From Erythrobacter aureus (GTDB lineage: Bacteria; Pseudomonadota; Alphaproteobacteria; Sphingomonadales; Sphingomonadaceae), in assembly GCF_003355455.1 (NCBI RefSeq), contig NZ_CP031357.1, positions 536,501 to 600,500 on the forward strand: a stretch of 64,000 nucleotides of DNA, written 5' to 3'. This document shows positions 1-8,488 of the stretch, piece after piece. The notes below the pieces were generated by a model that saw nothing but the letters and a program-made list of their open reading frames with translations, was not told where the DNA came from and searched no databases. Every line of letters begins with the position of its first letter. The first letter of the stretch is position 1. A program made the position numbers and the translations under genes.

Positions 1-7
1 AGTCAAG

Positions 8-343
8 TCAATCGACCGCGCTTGCGACGAAGCGTTCGGCATTTTCGACGTCCAGCTCGATCACCCAGCAATCGGGGTCGGAAGCTCGCCTTTTCGCGAC
101 ATACTCGTCAAATTCTCCCCGATTTTCAGAGTCTTGCTCACGCGTACATATGAAGCGCCGGGACCCGTCGAGCTGGGGCATGCGCTCCCACAGGCGGGTA
201 TTTTTGCCACTATGTGTGGTTAATACGAGAATGACCCCTGCGTCTTTCTCGCCCTTTTGCAGCACCATTCCGAAGCCCCCCGCACCTTCCACCGCTCTGA
301 TCAGCCCGGAAACCTCGATATGGGAAGGCAGACGTTCGTCCAT
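8..343 (-). CDS. DUF1491 family protein
   Basis: Small soluble protein of 111 residues with no signal peptide or membrane segment. The N-terminal half (HIEVSGLIRAVEGAGGFG, then GVILVLTT and WERMPQLDGSR) has the pattern I associate with DUF1491, a family of unknown function common in alphaproteobacteria. It starts five bases after the stop of the thioesterase gene upstream, so it is the last cistron of the minus-strand cluster running away from the ori candidate. No biochemical role can be assigned from the sequence. Confidence 0.82.
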   Translation of the reverse strand: MDERLPSHIEVSGLIRAVEGAGGFGMVLQKGEKDAGVILVLTTHSGKNTRLWERMPQLDGSRRFICTREQDSENRGEFDEYVAKRRASDPDCWVIELDVENAERFVASAVD

Positions 344-348
344 ATGGA

Positions 349-813
349 TCAGGGGTTTGTCACATAGCCCGGCAGGCTCGACAGGGGGATGTGCGAGCGC
401 ATGAAGGTGCCGGTTCCGCGGCCGATCTCGTCACCCTCGGCATCGACCAGCCGCGATTCGGCGACAAATACGCGCTTGCGCCCACTCACCCAGCGCCCCT
501 CGGCCACGACTTCGCCCACCCGTACCGGTTTGGTAAAATGCAGATTGAAGGAAGTCGTCAGCAGGAAACGGTCGGTAACGAAGGTGTTGGCGGCGTAGAA
601 TCCGGCATCGTCGAGCATCTTGAAATAGATCGTGCCATGCGCCGCCCCGGCCGCATGATAGACCTCTTCCGTGATGTCGAAGGTGATCCGCGCCGTACCT
701 TCGCCGGTTATTTCGAGCCGCGAGGAAAACAGCGCATTGACCGGCGCCGATGCATAGAGGCTCTCGAGCGCGCGATAATGGCGCTGTGCCCCGCTGGTTG
801 CGGCCCCGGTCAC
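349..813 (-). CDS. PaaI-type hotdog-fold thioesterase
   Basis: Predicted acyl-CoA thioesterase of the hotdog superfamily. The core runs from the helix region (YRALESLYASAPVN) through HAAGAAHGTIYFKMLDDA, the central-helix region of PaaI-like enzymes, to a strand set ending near GTGTFMRS. The start is uncertain. The ATG at 861 would overlap the upstream hpf gene by 32 bases. The GTG at 813 lies 16 bases past the hpf stop and has a GAGGGAG Shine-Dalgarno about 11 bases upstream, so I prefer it (154 residues). The substrate is unknown. It is co-directional with hpf and DUF1491. Confidence 0.8.
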   Translation of the reverse strand: MTGAATSGAQRHYRALESLYASAPVNALFSSRLEITGEGTARITFDITEEVYHAAGAAHGTIYFKMLDDAGFYAANTFVTDRFLLTTSFNLHFTKPVRVGEVVAEGRWVSGRKRVFVAESRLVDAEGDEIGRGTGTFMRSHIPLSSLPGYVTNP

Positions 814-829
814 GGTAATGCGGTCTCCC

Positions 830-1399
830 TCAGCGCGGCTCGACCCAGCCGATCGAGCCATCGTGACGCCGATAGACCATATTGTGTTCGCCGCTACCCG
901 CATTCTTGAACAGCAGGCCATTGGCATTCTGGAGGTCCAGCAGCATCACGGCATCCGCCACACTGCATTCGGGAATGATCGCCTTGGTTTCTGCGATGAT
1001 CGGCGGGCTGTCGGCGGTGATTTCTTCGTCATTGTCGGGTTCCGGCACCCCGAAAATCGTATAGGCGGCTTCTTCTTCCCGGACCGCATGCGCGGCTTGT
1101 TTGTGACGGTCCTGGATGCGGCGCTTGTAACGGCGCAGCTGCTTTTCGATCTTGCCTGCCGCCGCGTCGAACGCCTGATGGACGTCATGCGCCTCGGCAT
1201 GGCCCTTGAGGATCAGGCCCTGCATCACATGAGTCACGATATCCGACGTGAAGGAGCCTCCGGGCCCCTTGCCGAAAGTGACGTGCGAGGAAATCGCGCG
1301 GTTGAAATATTTCTCGACGATGGAGTTCAAACGATCGCCGACATGCTCCTGCAAGGCTGCGCCGGTATCGATCTGGTGGCCGGAAACACGTATATCCAT
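830..1399 (-). CDS. hpf: Ribosome hibernation-promoting factor, long form
   Basis: Stationary-phase factor that binds the 30S decoding region and promotes 100S ribosome dimers. The 189-residue protein has the long-HPF layout: an N-terminal S30AE/YfiA domain (about residues 1-100, starting MDIRVSGHQID), a charged linker rich in Arg, Lys and Glu, and a C-terminal dimerisation domain (about 130-189) ending MVYRRHDGSIGWVEPR. I chose the ATG at 1399 because it matches the family N-terminus and follows an AAAGGAG ribosome-binding site. An upstream in-frame start at 1453 would add 18 unconserved residues. Confidence 0.93.
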   Translation of the reverse strand: MDIRVSGHQIDTGAALQEHVGDRLNSIVEKYFNRAISSHVTFGKGPGGSFTSDIVTHVMQGLILKGHAEAHDVHQAFDAAAGKIEKQLRRYKRRIQDRHKQAAHAVREEEAAYTIFGVPEPDNDEEITADSPPIIAETKAIIPECSVADAVMLLDLQNANGLLFKNAGSGEHNMVYRRHDGSIGWVEPR

Positions 1400-1477
1400 C
1401 TTGTCGTTTTCTCCTTTACCGTCCCCCGAGCGATCCCAAATCCCCGGCCCCACCGCCGGTTCCCAATGGCCCGCGAT

Positions 1478-2173
1478 CTAGCCCCATAAAGGGTTCTCGA
1501 TCCCGGCCATGAAGTTCCTGTGTCGCGCCAGTTCGGCCTCGCTGGGAGTATGTCGGCGCGGTTCGCGCCGAGGGCCGACAGGTGCCTTACGCACTGCCGA
1601 GATTTCGACCGGCCGGGAAATGTGTGCCGCAGCTACCTCTGCCGCGAGTTCGAGACCGATCTGGCGGCCGCCCCTGAGCTCGACATAGACCTGCGCCAGC
1701 AATTCGGCATCGAGCAGTGCTCCATGCTTTACCCGGTGGCTCCGATCGACTCCGTAACGCGAACACAGCGCATCGAGCGACAGCTTCGCGCCGGGATGGC
1801 GTTTGCGCGCAAGAGCCACCGTATCCACCATCCTGCTGGTGCAGACAGGCTCCATGTCGATGAGTGTCAGTTCTGCGTTGAGAAATCCAAAGTCGAACCC
1901 CGCATTGTGCGCGACCAGCGGAGAGCTCCCGATAAAATCGAGCAATTCGCCAGCCAGATCGCCAAACAACGGCTTGTCGGACAGGAACGCCGACGACAGA
2001 CCATGCACGGCCTCGGCGCCAGCAGGCATGTCACGCTCGGGGTTGAAATAGGCGTGGTAGCTTTCGCCGGTCGGCACGAGATTGACCAGCTCGATGCAGC
2101 CGATCTCAACCATCCGGTCCCCCGTCTTGGGATCGAGTCCGGTGGTTTCGGTATCGAACACGATTTCACGCAT
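1478..2173 (-). CDS. dnaQ: DNA polymerase III epsilon subunit (proofreading exonuclease)
   Basis: 3'-5' proofreading exonuclease of the replicative polymerase. All three Exo motifs of the DEDDh family are visible: DTETTG (residues 7-12, Exo I), HNAGFD (89-94, Exo II), and H146 with D155 in the HRVKHGALLDAELL segment (Exo III). The length of 231 residues is typical. The C-terminal tail after about residue 185 would carry the contact with the alpha subunit. It lies between coaE and hpf in the minus-strand block left of the ori candidate, the order I recall from other alphaproteobacteria. Confidence 0.95.
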   Translation of the reverse strand: MREIVFDTETTGLDPKTGDRMVEIGCIELVNLVPTGESYHAYFNPERDMPAGAEAVHGLSSAFLSDKPLFGDLAGELLDFIGSSPLVAHNAGFDFGFLNAELTLIDMEPVCTSRMVDTVALARKRHPGAKLSLDALCSRYGVDRSHRVKHGALLDAELLAQVYVELRGGRQIGLELAAEVAAAHISRPVEISAVRKAPVGPRREPRRHTPSEAELARHRNFMAGIENPLWG

Positions 2174-2214
2174 CGGGTCTTCTATCGGCTTCGCTGAACA
2201 AGATTACAAGGGGG

Positions 2215-2829
2215 TTACGGTGCTTGGCGAGCGGAGTACGAATCGCCCAATTCGGCGATCAGGGCGATCACGGCGTCTTCGGTTTTCTCCAAGTTCGTCC
2301 CGGTATCGATCACATGATCGGCGCGGGCGCGCTTTTGCGAATCGGGGACCTGGAGTTCGAGTATGTGGGCGAATTTTTCCTCGGTCATGCCAGGCCGGGC
2401 GAGAACCCTCATGCGCTGCGTCTCGGCGGGCGCGGAAACAACGATCACCTTGTCGACCGCTTCGGCACCGCCCTTTTCGAACAGCAGGGGGATATCGAAA
2501 ACCACCATCGGCGCGCCGACATGCTCGATCACGAACGCTTCCCGCCTTGCCGCGACGGCAGGATGGACGATCGCCTCGAGCCGGGCGAGCTTTTCCGGAT
2601 CGCCGAACACCAGTGCCCCAAGCTTGTCTCGCGCAACGCCGTTCTCGTCCGTGCTTCCGGGAAAGGCCTTTTCGATGGCCGGGACCAATGCGCCCCCTGG
2701 CCCCTGCATGGCGCGGACCTCCGCGTCGGCATCGAACACCGGAACACCCGCCGCTTCGAACATCGCGGCCACGGTGGACTTGCCCATGCCGATAGACCCG
2801 GTCAGGCCGATAATAAGGGGGCGAGTCAC
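2215..2829 (-). CDS. coaE: Dephospho-CoA kinase
   Basis: Catalyses the last step of coenzyme A synthesis, ATP-dependent 3'-phosphorylation of dephospho-CoA. A P-loop (GLTGSIGMGKST, residues 8-19) opens the protein, followed by the FDADAEVRAM acceptor-site region and the FDIPLLFEKG segment typical of CoaE. The length of 204 residues is normal. The ATG overlaps the aroE stop by four bases, so translation is probably coupled along ppsR-maf-aroE-coaE. Confidence 0.95.
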   Translation of the reverse strand: MTRPLIIGLTGSIGMGKSTVAAMFEAAGVPVFDADAEVRAMQGPGGALVPAIEKAFPGSTDENGVARDKLGALVFGDPEKLARLEAIVHPAVAARREAFVIEHVGAPMVVFDIPLLFEKGGAEAVDKVIVVSAPAETQRMRVLARPGMTEEKFAHILELQVPDSQKRARADHVIDTGTNLEKTEDAVIALIAELGDSYSARQAP

Positions 2830-3680
2830 GTCATCAGCCTTTCGTGCAGTTCCGCATCATGATCTCGTGGCGGTTCGACACCGAAGAATTGGGTGAACGC
2901 CGCGGCGGCCTGGCCGATCAGCATGGCGAGACCGTCTATGGTTTCGAAGCCGGCCTCGCGCGCCTTGCGCAGGAACTCGGTTTCCACCGGATCGGTGACG
3001 ATATCGTAAGCGATCGAGCCAGGCGGAGCATGAGACCAGTCAAAGGCTAGGGGGGGTTGCCCGCGCATGCCGAGCGGGGAGGCGTTGACGACGAGATCGC
3101 AGCATCCCTCCCGGTCATCGAAGGCGAAATCGGTGACGTCGGCAAAATGGCTTAGCGGAGCGGCATGGTGTTCCCCGATCGGATCCAGCTCGTCGAGCAG
3201 AGCTTGCGCCTTGTCCGGGTTTCGGCCCGCCAGAACCAGTGTGAACCCCTCTCCGGCCAATCCAGCCACGATGGCCCGGGCCGCGCCGCCTGTTCCGATC
3301 ACGCGAGCCATGCGGAAATAGTGCTTGCTGCGCAGGCGAACCGACAGCGGTTCCAGAAATCCCGCTACGTCGGTGTTCCGCCCGACCAATTTGCCATCGG
3401 ACGCCTTTACCACCGTGTTGACCGCTCCGACGCGTTTGGCGAGCGGTTCGAGCCGGTCCATGAGCGGCATGATCGCCTGTTTATGCGGCATGGTGACATT
3501 GCAGCCGCGCCAGTCCGCATCGCCGCGTCGTTCGGCGATGAAATCCTCGAGCGCGGCGGATTCGACATGCTGCGCGCGATATTCAGCCGCGAGACCGAGC
3601 TTTTCTATCCAGAATCCATGGATCGCGGGGGATTTCGACTGGCGGATCGGATCGCCGATCACTTCGGCATAGCGAGTCAC
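2826..3680 (-). CDS. aroE: Shikimate dehydrogenase (NADP+)
   Basis: Reduces 3-dehydroshikimate to shikimate in aromatic amino-acid synthesis. Visible signatures are the substrate-binding SKSP motif (residues 15-18), the catalytic lysine in NVTMPHK (K67), NTDVAGF for the substrate Asp, and a Gly-rich GTGGAARAI nucleotide-binding turn. The length of 284 residues is typical. The gene overlaps maf upstream and coaE downstream by four bases each. Confidence 0.95.
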   Translation of the reverse strand: MTRYAEVIGDPIRQSKSPAIHGFWIEKLGLAAEYRAQHVESAALEDFIAERRGDADWRGCNVTMPHKQAIMPLMDRLEPLAKRVGAVNTVVKASDGKLVGRNTDVAGFLEPLSVRLRSKHYFRMARVIGTGGAARAIVAGLAGEGFTLVLAGRNPDKAQALLDELDPIGEHHAAPLSHFADVTDFAFDDREGCCDLVVNASPLGMRGQPPLAFDWSHAPPGSIAYDIVTDPVETEFLRKAREAGFETIDGLAMLIGQAAAAFTQFFGVEPPRDHDAELHERLMT

Positions 3681-4282
3681 GACAGCAACGCACCTTGCCC
3701 GCGCAAGGCGTCCAGAACCTGCAGTAAGGGCATGCCCAGCACGGTGAACTGATCACCCATAATGCTATCGAAAAGCTGCACGCCCGGCCCTTCGATCCGG
3801 AATACACCGACACAATAGCTCACTGCGGGCCATTCCGCATCGAGATAGGCGGCGATGAAATCGTCCGACAGGTCACGCACCCGCAAGCGCGCGAAATCGG
3901 AACCGACCCAGAGGATCTGGCCGTCACGCGCAAGTGCCGCAGCGCTATGCAGCGTCATGATCTTGCCGGAAAAGAACCGCAAATGCTCCGCCGCATTCTC
4001 CCGGCTGGAGGGTTTATCGAACCGTCTGCCATCGACCTCGACCAGAGAATCAGACCCTAGCACCAAGGCATCGGGCTGCCCGTTGGAGACCGCCGCAGCC
4101 TTGGCAGCGGCCAGCGCCTGCGCGATTTCCCCGGGCTCGGCTCCATCCATTTCGGATTCGAGGGCGCGTTCATCGACATCCGCGCCCTTTGCCGTGAAAG
4201 CGATACCCGCCGCCTCCAGCATCGCCTTGCGAGAGGCGCTGTTGGAGGCAAGGATCAAACCGCTCCCTGCGATCCGTGTCAT
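3677..4282 (-). CDS. maf: Maf-family nucleoside triphosphate pyrophosphatase
   Basis: Maf-like house-cleaning pyrophosphatase that hydrolyses non-canonical or methylated nucleoside triphosphates. The N-terminal ILASNSASRKAMLEAAGI motif and the central LVLGSDSLVEVDGR segment, with its catalytic Asp, are family hallmarks. At 201 residues it is full length. ATGA overlaps join it to ppsR upstream and aroE downstream. The sequence does not tell me the exact nucleotide preference. Confidence 0.92.
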   Translation of the reverse strand: MTRIAGSGLILASNSASRKAMLEAAGIAFTAKGADVDERALESEMDGAEPGEIAQALAAAKAAAVSNGQPDALVLGSDSLVEVDGRRFDKPSSRENAAEHLRFFSGKIMTLHSAAALARDGQILWVGSDFARLRVRDLSDDFIAAYLDAEWPAVSYCVGVFRIEGPGVQLFDSIMGDQFTVLGMPLLQVLDALRGQGALLS

Positions 4283-5163
4283 ATCGGTTTGGCTCCCTGA
4301 CGCGTTCCGCGCGCCTTTCTCTCGTTATAGAGGCGGATCACGGCGGCGGCAGTTTCCTCGATCGAGCGGCGTGTCACGTCGATTACCGCCCAGCCATTGT
4401 CGGCAAACATCCGGCGGGCGAACTTGACCTCATCTTTCACCCGCTCGTTATCGACGTAGTCGGTTTGACGCTCTTCGTTGAGCGTCAGCAGGCGGTTGCG
4501 CCGGATCTGCACGAGACGTTCGGGCGCGGTGGTCAGCCCGACCACCATCGGATGTTTGAGCTCGAACAGTTTGGAGGGTGGCGGACTTTCCACGACCAGA
4601 GGTATATTGGCCACCTTGTAGCCGCGATTGGCGAGATAGATGCTGGTCGGTGTCTTGGAACTGCGCGAAACCCCCGCAAGCATGATATCCGCCTCTTCCC
4701 AGTCTTCCCATCCGATACCGTCATCATGCGCGATGGTGAACTGGATCGCCTCGACCCGGTTGAAATAGGCCTGATCCATGGCGTGCTGCCGACCGGGACG
4801 CCCGTGCGCTTCCTGGCCGAGCGCCTTTTCCAGCGCTTCGGTCACGCGATCGAGGATCGGTACCGCCGGAAGGCCCGACTGCGTGCACGCTTGTTCCAGC
4901 CGTTCGCGCGTTTCGGGATTAACCAGGGTGAACAGCACCAGACCGGGATTGGCCTTGAGTTCGGGCAATATGCGTTCGAGGTGCTGGCGGCTGCGGACCA
5001 TGGGCCAGAAATGCCGCACCACGTCGGCATCCTCGAACTGCGCAAGCGCCGCCTTCGCCAGCATTTCGAGCGTCTCGCCGGTGGAATCGGACAGCAGGTG
5101 AAGATGAATCCGGTTGGAGATTTCGATACCCTGGGCCTGTGGAGAACGCGAGGCATAAACCAC
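4279..5163 (-). CDS. ppsR: PEP synthase / pyruvate phosphate dikinase regulatory protein (DUF299)
   Basis: Bifunctional serine/threonine kinase and phosphotransferase that switches PEP synthase or pyruvate phosphate dikinase off and on. The N-terminal HLHLLSDSTGETLEMLAKAA and the P-loop-like GVSRSSKTPTSIYLA (about residues 157-171) identify the DUF299/PDRP1 family. Length is 294 residues. It is the first gene of the minus-strand operon reading away from the ori candidate. From memory, the gene next to the origin in Rickettsia and Caulobacter (RP001) belongs to this family. No dikinase gene lies in the window. The first 15 residues are poorly conserved, so the start may be slightly internal. 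Confidence 0.92.
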   Translation of the reverse strand: MVYASRSPQAQGIEISNRIHLHLLSDSTGETLEMLAKAALAQFEDADVVRHFWPMVRSRQHLERILPELKANPGLVLFTLVNPETRERLEQACTQSGLPAVPILDRVTEALEKALGQEAHGRPGRQHAMDQAYFNRVEAIQFTIAHDDGIGWEDWEEADIMLAGVSRSSKTPTSIYLANRGYKVANIPLVVESPPPSKLFELKHPMVVGLTTAPERLVQIRRNRLLTLNEERQTDYVDNERVKDEVKFARRMFADNGWAVIDVTRRSIEETAAAVIRLYNERKARGTRQGAKPI

Positions 5164-5441
5164 GGGAGAAAGCTGGCGACAAGTTCGGGACCAAAAACCC
5201 TCCCCGATACGAGTCCTTCACGGGCCGATTCCCGCACAGCAAATGGAAGTTGTGCGCAGGGGTGGGGACAGCGAGGATAAGTTTGACTCGACTCAGGGCC
5301 GCTGGCGAGTCGGATTTGCGGCTCCACCCTTTGCAGCGCGGGAGAAATCGGGCAGGGGCCGCTTATCCCTGAAATCCACAGGGCCAACAGACTCCTTCTA
5401 CCTCTATATAAATACTATTATTTATTGGATTGGACTCATCG
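5164..5441. other. Candidate chromosomal replication origin (oriC) between ppsR and hemE
   Basis: The 278-base intergenic gap separates divergent gene blocks: genes to the left read left, hemE and rho read right. It ends in an AT-rich stretch (about 5397-5430, with TATATAAATACTATTATTTA) that could serve as the unwinding element. Near it are imperfect DnaA-box-like sequences: TTATCCCTG (5363-5371), AAATCCACA (5372-5380) and, reversed, TTATCCTCG near 5275. TTCTCCACA, one mismatch from TTATCCACA, lies on the minus strand at about 5138-5146 inside ppsR. No perfect box is present. The main support is synteny with the Caulobacter origin (RP001/hemE). Confidence 0.6.
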
Positions 5442-6488
5442 ATGCCCGGTCTCCTTCTCGACACGTTGAATGGCAAGCGAGGATCACGCGTCCCTCTCTG
5501 GCTCATGCGCCAGGCCGGTCGCTACCTTCCCGAATATCGGGCTCTGCGCGCCGAAAAGGGCGGTTTTCTCGCCTTGGCCTATGATAGCGAGGCGGCCTGC
5601 GAGATTACCTTGCAGCCCATCGAGCGGTTCGGTTTCGACGGGGCGATCCTGTTTTCCGACATCCTCATCGTGCCGCATGCCATCGGCCAGCATCTGGAGT
5701 TCCTTGCGGGCGAAGGTCCCAAGCTCTCGCCGCCGCTGGTCGATGCAGCGCTGGAAGGGCTTACTCCCGATCCCTCGCGCTATGACGCGATTTACGAGAC
5801 GGTACGCCTCTGTCGTCGGCGCCTGCCCGAAGGGGTGACGATGCTGGGCTTTGCCGGGAGCCCGTGGACCGTGGCGACTTACATGGTGGCCGGCGAGGGA
5901 AGCCGCGACCAGCACGAAGCGCGCGCGCTGGCCTATCGCGATCCGGCCAAGCTCGATGCGATTCTCGATCGGATCGTTGCAGAAACCATCGATTATCTTT
6001 CCGGCCAGATCGGAGCCGGTGCGGAAGCGGTGCAACTGTTCGATAGCTGGGCGGGCAGCCTTGCTCCCGATGAGTTCGAGCGGTTGGTTATCGCTCCGAA
6101 TGCGAAAATCGTTGCCGAACTGCGCAGGCGCCACCCGGCGACGCCGGTGATCGGCTTTCCCAAAGGCTCAGGCGAAAAGCTGTCGGCCTATGCCCGCGAG
6201 ACGGGCGTACAGGCGGTCGGTGTGGACGAGACAATCGATCCGGTCTGGGCGCATCGCGAGTTGCCCCAGGGCATGCCGGTACAGGGCAATTTCGATCCGC
6301 TACTGCTCCTTTCTGGCAGCGAGCGCCTGGAAAGCCGCGCGCGCTTCATCCTGGAGGCATTTGCCGACCGACCGCATGTCTTCAACCTCGGCCACGGTAT
6401 CGATCGCCGCACTCCGATCGAGCATGTCGAGCGACTGATTGCGGTGGTTCGCGATTTCGAGGGTGACGGAGGCGGGCGCGGTCCCTAG
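5442..6488 (+). CDS. hemE: Uroporphyrinogen decarboxylase
   Basis: Decarboxylates the four acetate side chains of uroporphyrinogen III to give coproporphyrinogen III in haem synthesis. The conserved LMRQAGRYLPEYR near the N-terminus and ETVRLCRRRLP, GFAGSPWTVATYM and NLGHGI segments are diagnostic. I chose the ATG at 5442 (348 residues, MPGLLLDTLNG); the in-frame codon at 5430 is a TTG only four codons upstream. It is the first gene right of the ori candidate and heads the cluster hemE-hemJ-rho. Confidence 0.96.
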   Translation: MPGLLLDTLNGKRGSRVPLWLMRQAGRYLPEYRALRAEKGGFLALAYDSEAACEITLQPIERFGFDGAILFSDILIVPHAIGQHLEFLAGEGPKLSPPLVDAALEGLTPDPSRYDAIYETVRLCRRRLPEGVTMLGFAGSPWTVATYMVAGEGSRDQHEARALAYRDPAKLDAILDRIVAETIDYLSGQIGAGAEAVQLFDSWAGSLAPDEFERLVIAPNAKIVAELRRRHPATPVIGFPKGSGEKLSAYARETGVQAVGVDETIDPVWAHRELPQGMPVQGNFDPLLLLSGSERLESRARFILEAFADRPHVFNLGHGIDRRTPIEHVERLIAVVRDFEGDGGGRGP

Positions 6489-6517
6489 ATGATCGTGCAA
6501 TGCAGGATGTTCTCGCG

Positions 6518-6943
6518 ATGACCTATTTCTGGCTCAAAGCCGGCCACATCATTTTCATGGTGTTCTGGATGGCGGGATTGTTCATGCTGCCACGGCAGAT
6601 GATTTATCTTCACCCTGCATCCGAGGGATCCGAAGCGTCCGCCATGTGGGCGAAACGAATGGGGCTGCTTCGCAAGGTCATCCTGACACCCAGCCTGATT
6701 GTGGTCTGGGTCTTGGGTCTGCTCCTGGCGATGGCGATCGGCGCCTGGGACCAGGGCTGGTTCCACGCAAAATTGCTCTTTGTCGTGCTCCTGACGGCTT
6801 TCCATGGAATCATGGTTGCGCGGGCGAAGAAAATGATCGCGGGCGAACGACCGATGACCGAAAAGCAACTGCGTATCTGGGGAGAATTTCCGGGGATCGC
6901 GCTTGCCATCATCGTGGTGCTGGTGGTCGTCAAGCCGTTCTGA
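6518..6943 (+). CDS. hemJ: HemJ-type protoporphyrinogen IX oxidase
   Basis: Membrane enzyme of the HemJ/UPF0093 family, which replaces HemG/HemY for oxidation of protoporphyrinogen IX. About four hydrophobic helices are visible. The first carries the conserved His of KAGHIIFMVFWMAGLFMLPR, and the third holds WFHAKLLFV. The ATG at 6518 has AGGA upstream. A start at 6500 would add MQDVLA. The position directly after hemE supports the pathway assignment. Length is 141 residues, near the family norm. Confidence 0.9.
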   Translation: MTYFWLKAGHIIFMVFWMAGLFMLPRQMIYLHPASEGSEASAMWAKRMGLLRKVILTPSLIVVWVLGLLLAMAIGAWDQGWFHAKLLFVVLLTAFHGIMVARAKKMIAGERPMTEKQLRIWGEFPGIALAIIVVLVVVKPF

Positions 6944-7009
6944 CCCGCGCCATTGCGATATTCCGTGCTCGCTTGGCGCCCATGAGGCACCGCTATATCG
7001 CTTTGCCGA

Positions 7010-7038
7010 TTGACGCCCATTCGGCGCGGGCGTAACTG
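7010..7038 (+). promoter_or_regulatory. Putative sigma70-type promoter upstream of rho
   Basis: TTGACG at 7010-7015, a 17-base spacer, then TAACTG at 7033-7038. This would give a leader of about 100 bases before the rho start at 7149. The -10 match is weak, so this is a candidate only. It fits the 205-base gap after hemJ and the known habit of rho genes to have long, autoregulated leaders. Confidence 0.35.
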
Positions 7039-7148
7039 CACTGCCATCTCCCGGCTAGAGGTCTCGCATTCGCACGAGGCCGGGTCCGCTTTCTCCAAGC
7101 CCATACCGACCCGTCGGACACCCAAACTGAGAATACCGAGTAAAACAC

Positions 7149-8414
7149 ATGCATCTCAAGGATTTGAAAGAAAAAACTCCGGCAGACCTGGTCGCGATGG
7201 CCGAGGAGCTGGGTGTCGAGGGTGCCTCGACGATGCGCCGACAGGACCTGATGTTCTGCATTCTGCGCGAACTGGCCGAGGACGAGGACTACGAAGAAAA
7301 GATCATGGGCATCGGCACCATCGAGGTGCTGCAGGATGGCTTTGGATTTTTGCGTAGCCCGGAGGCGAATTATCTCGCCGGACCCGACGACATCTATGTC
7401 TCGCCCAATCAGGTCCGCAAATGGGGCCTGCGCACCGGCGATACGGTCGAAGGTGAAATCCGTGCGCCGAGGGAGGGCGAGCGCTATTTCGCCCTGACCG
7501 AACTGTACAAGGTCAATTTCGACGATCCCGACGCGGTTCGCCATCGCACCAATTTCGACAACCTCACGCCGCTCTACCCGGAAGAAAAGCTCACGCTCGA
7601 CACACTCGATCCGACGGTCAAGGACAAGTCGGCGCGCGTGATCGATATCATCTCGCCGCAGGGCAAGGGCCAGCGTGCGCTGATCGTCGCGCCGCCGCGC
7701 ACCGGTAAAACGGTGTTGCTGCAGAACATCGCCAAAGCGATCACGGATAATCACCCGGAAGTCTTCCTGCTGGTCCTGCTCGTCGACGAGCGGCCCGAGG
7801 AAGTCACCGACATGCAGCGCAGCGTCAAAGGCGAGGTGATTTCCTCCACGTTCGACGAACCTGCAAACCGGCACGTCCAGGTCGCCGAAATGGTCATCGA
7901 GAAGGCCAAGCGCCTCGTCGAACACAAGCACGATGTGGTTATCCTGCTCGACTCGATCACGCGTCTCGGCCGTGCCTACAACACGGTGGTGCCCAGCTCG
8001 GGCAAAGTGCTGACCGGCGGTGTCGACGCAAACGCATTGCAGCGCCCCAAGCGTTTCTTCGGCGCCGCCCGCAATATCGAAGAGGGCGGATCGCTTTCGA
8101 TCATCGCGACCGCGCTGATCGATACCGGCAGCCGTATGGACGAGGTCATCTTCGAAGAGTTCAAGGGCACGGGCAACAGCGAAATCGTGCTCGACCGCAA
8201 GGTTGCGGACAAGCGCATCTTCCCGGCGCTCGATGTCGGCAAGAGCGGGACGCGCAAGGAAGAGCTGCTTGTCGAGAAGGACAAGCTTTCGAAAATGTGG
8301 GTCCTGCGCCGGATTCTCATGCAGATGGGCACGATCGACGCGATGGAATTCCTGCTCGACAAGATGAAGGATTCCAAGACCAACGAAGATTTCTTCGCGA
8401 CGATGAATCAGTAG
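7149..8414 (+). CDS. rho: Transcription termination factor Rho
   Basis: Hexameric RNA-dependent ATPase that ends transcription. Domains in order: Rho N-terminal helical domain (about 1-45), cold-shock-like RNA-binding domain (about 50-125, with GFGFLR), and RecA-type ATPase with Walker A APPRTGKT (181-188), LLVDERPEEV and DSITRLGRAYN. The 421 residues match the E. coli protein (419) with no insertion. The gene is immediately followed by a large hairpin (8421-8488). Confidence 0.98.
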   Translation: MHLKDLKEKTPADLVAMAEELGVEGASTMRRQDLMFCILRELAEDEDYEEKIMGIGTIEVLQDGFGFLRSPEANYLAGPDDIYVSPNQVRKWGLRTGDTVEGEIRAPREGERYFALTELYKVNFDDPDAVRHRTNFDNLTPLYPEEKLTLDTLDPTVKDKSARVIDIISPQGKGQRALIVAPPRTGKTVLLQNIAKAITDNHPEVFLLVLLVDERPEEVTDMQRSVKGEVISSTFDEPANRHVQVAEMVIEKAKRLVEHKHDVVILLDSITRLGRAYNTVVPSSGKVLTGGVDANALQRPKRFFGAARNIEEGGSLSIIATALIDTGSRMDEVIFEEFKGTGNSEIVLDRKVADKRIFPALDVGKSGTRKEELLVEKDKLSKMWVLRRILMQMGTIDAMEFLLDKMKDSKTNEDFFATMNQ

Positions 8415-8420
8415 CGTCTC

Positions 8421-8488
8421 GGTCCCGCCTGTTGAAAGATGCCGATATCTTTCGGCTCTTTGGGCATGCGTCTACAGCAGGCGGGACC
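8421..8488 (+). terminator. Large composite hairpin directly after rho
   Basis: Seven bases after the rho stop codon, GGTCCCGCCTGTTG (8421-8434) pairs with CAGCAGGCGGGACC (8475-8488), a 14-pair stem with one G-U. Inside lies a second hairpin, GCCGA (8441-8445) with TCGGC (8452-8456). There is no T-tract after the outer stem, so it is not a standard intrinsic terminator. It may be an RNA 3'-end stabiliser or part of rho control. I see no gene in the remaining bases to 8679. Confidence 0.6.

Noticed and set aside
6993..7931. 312-codon minus-strand frame opposite rho
   Set aside because: Shadow of rho; acidic low-complexity composition without conserved features.
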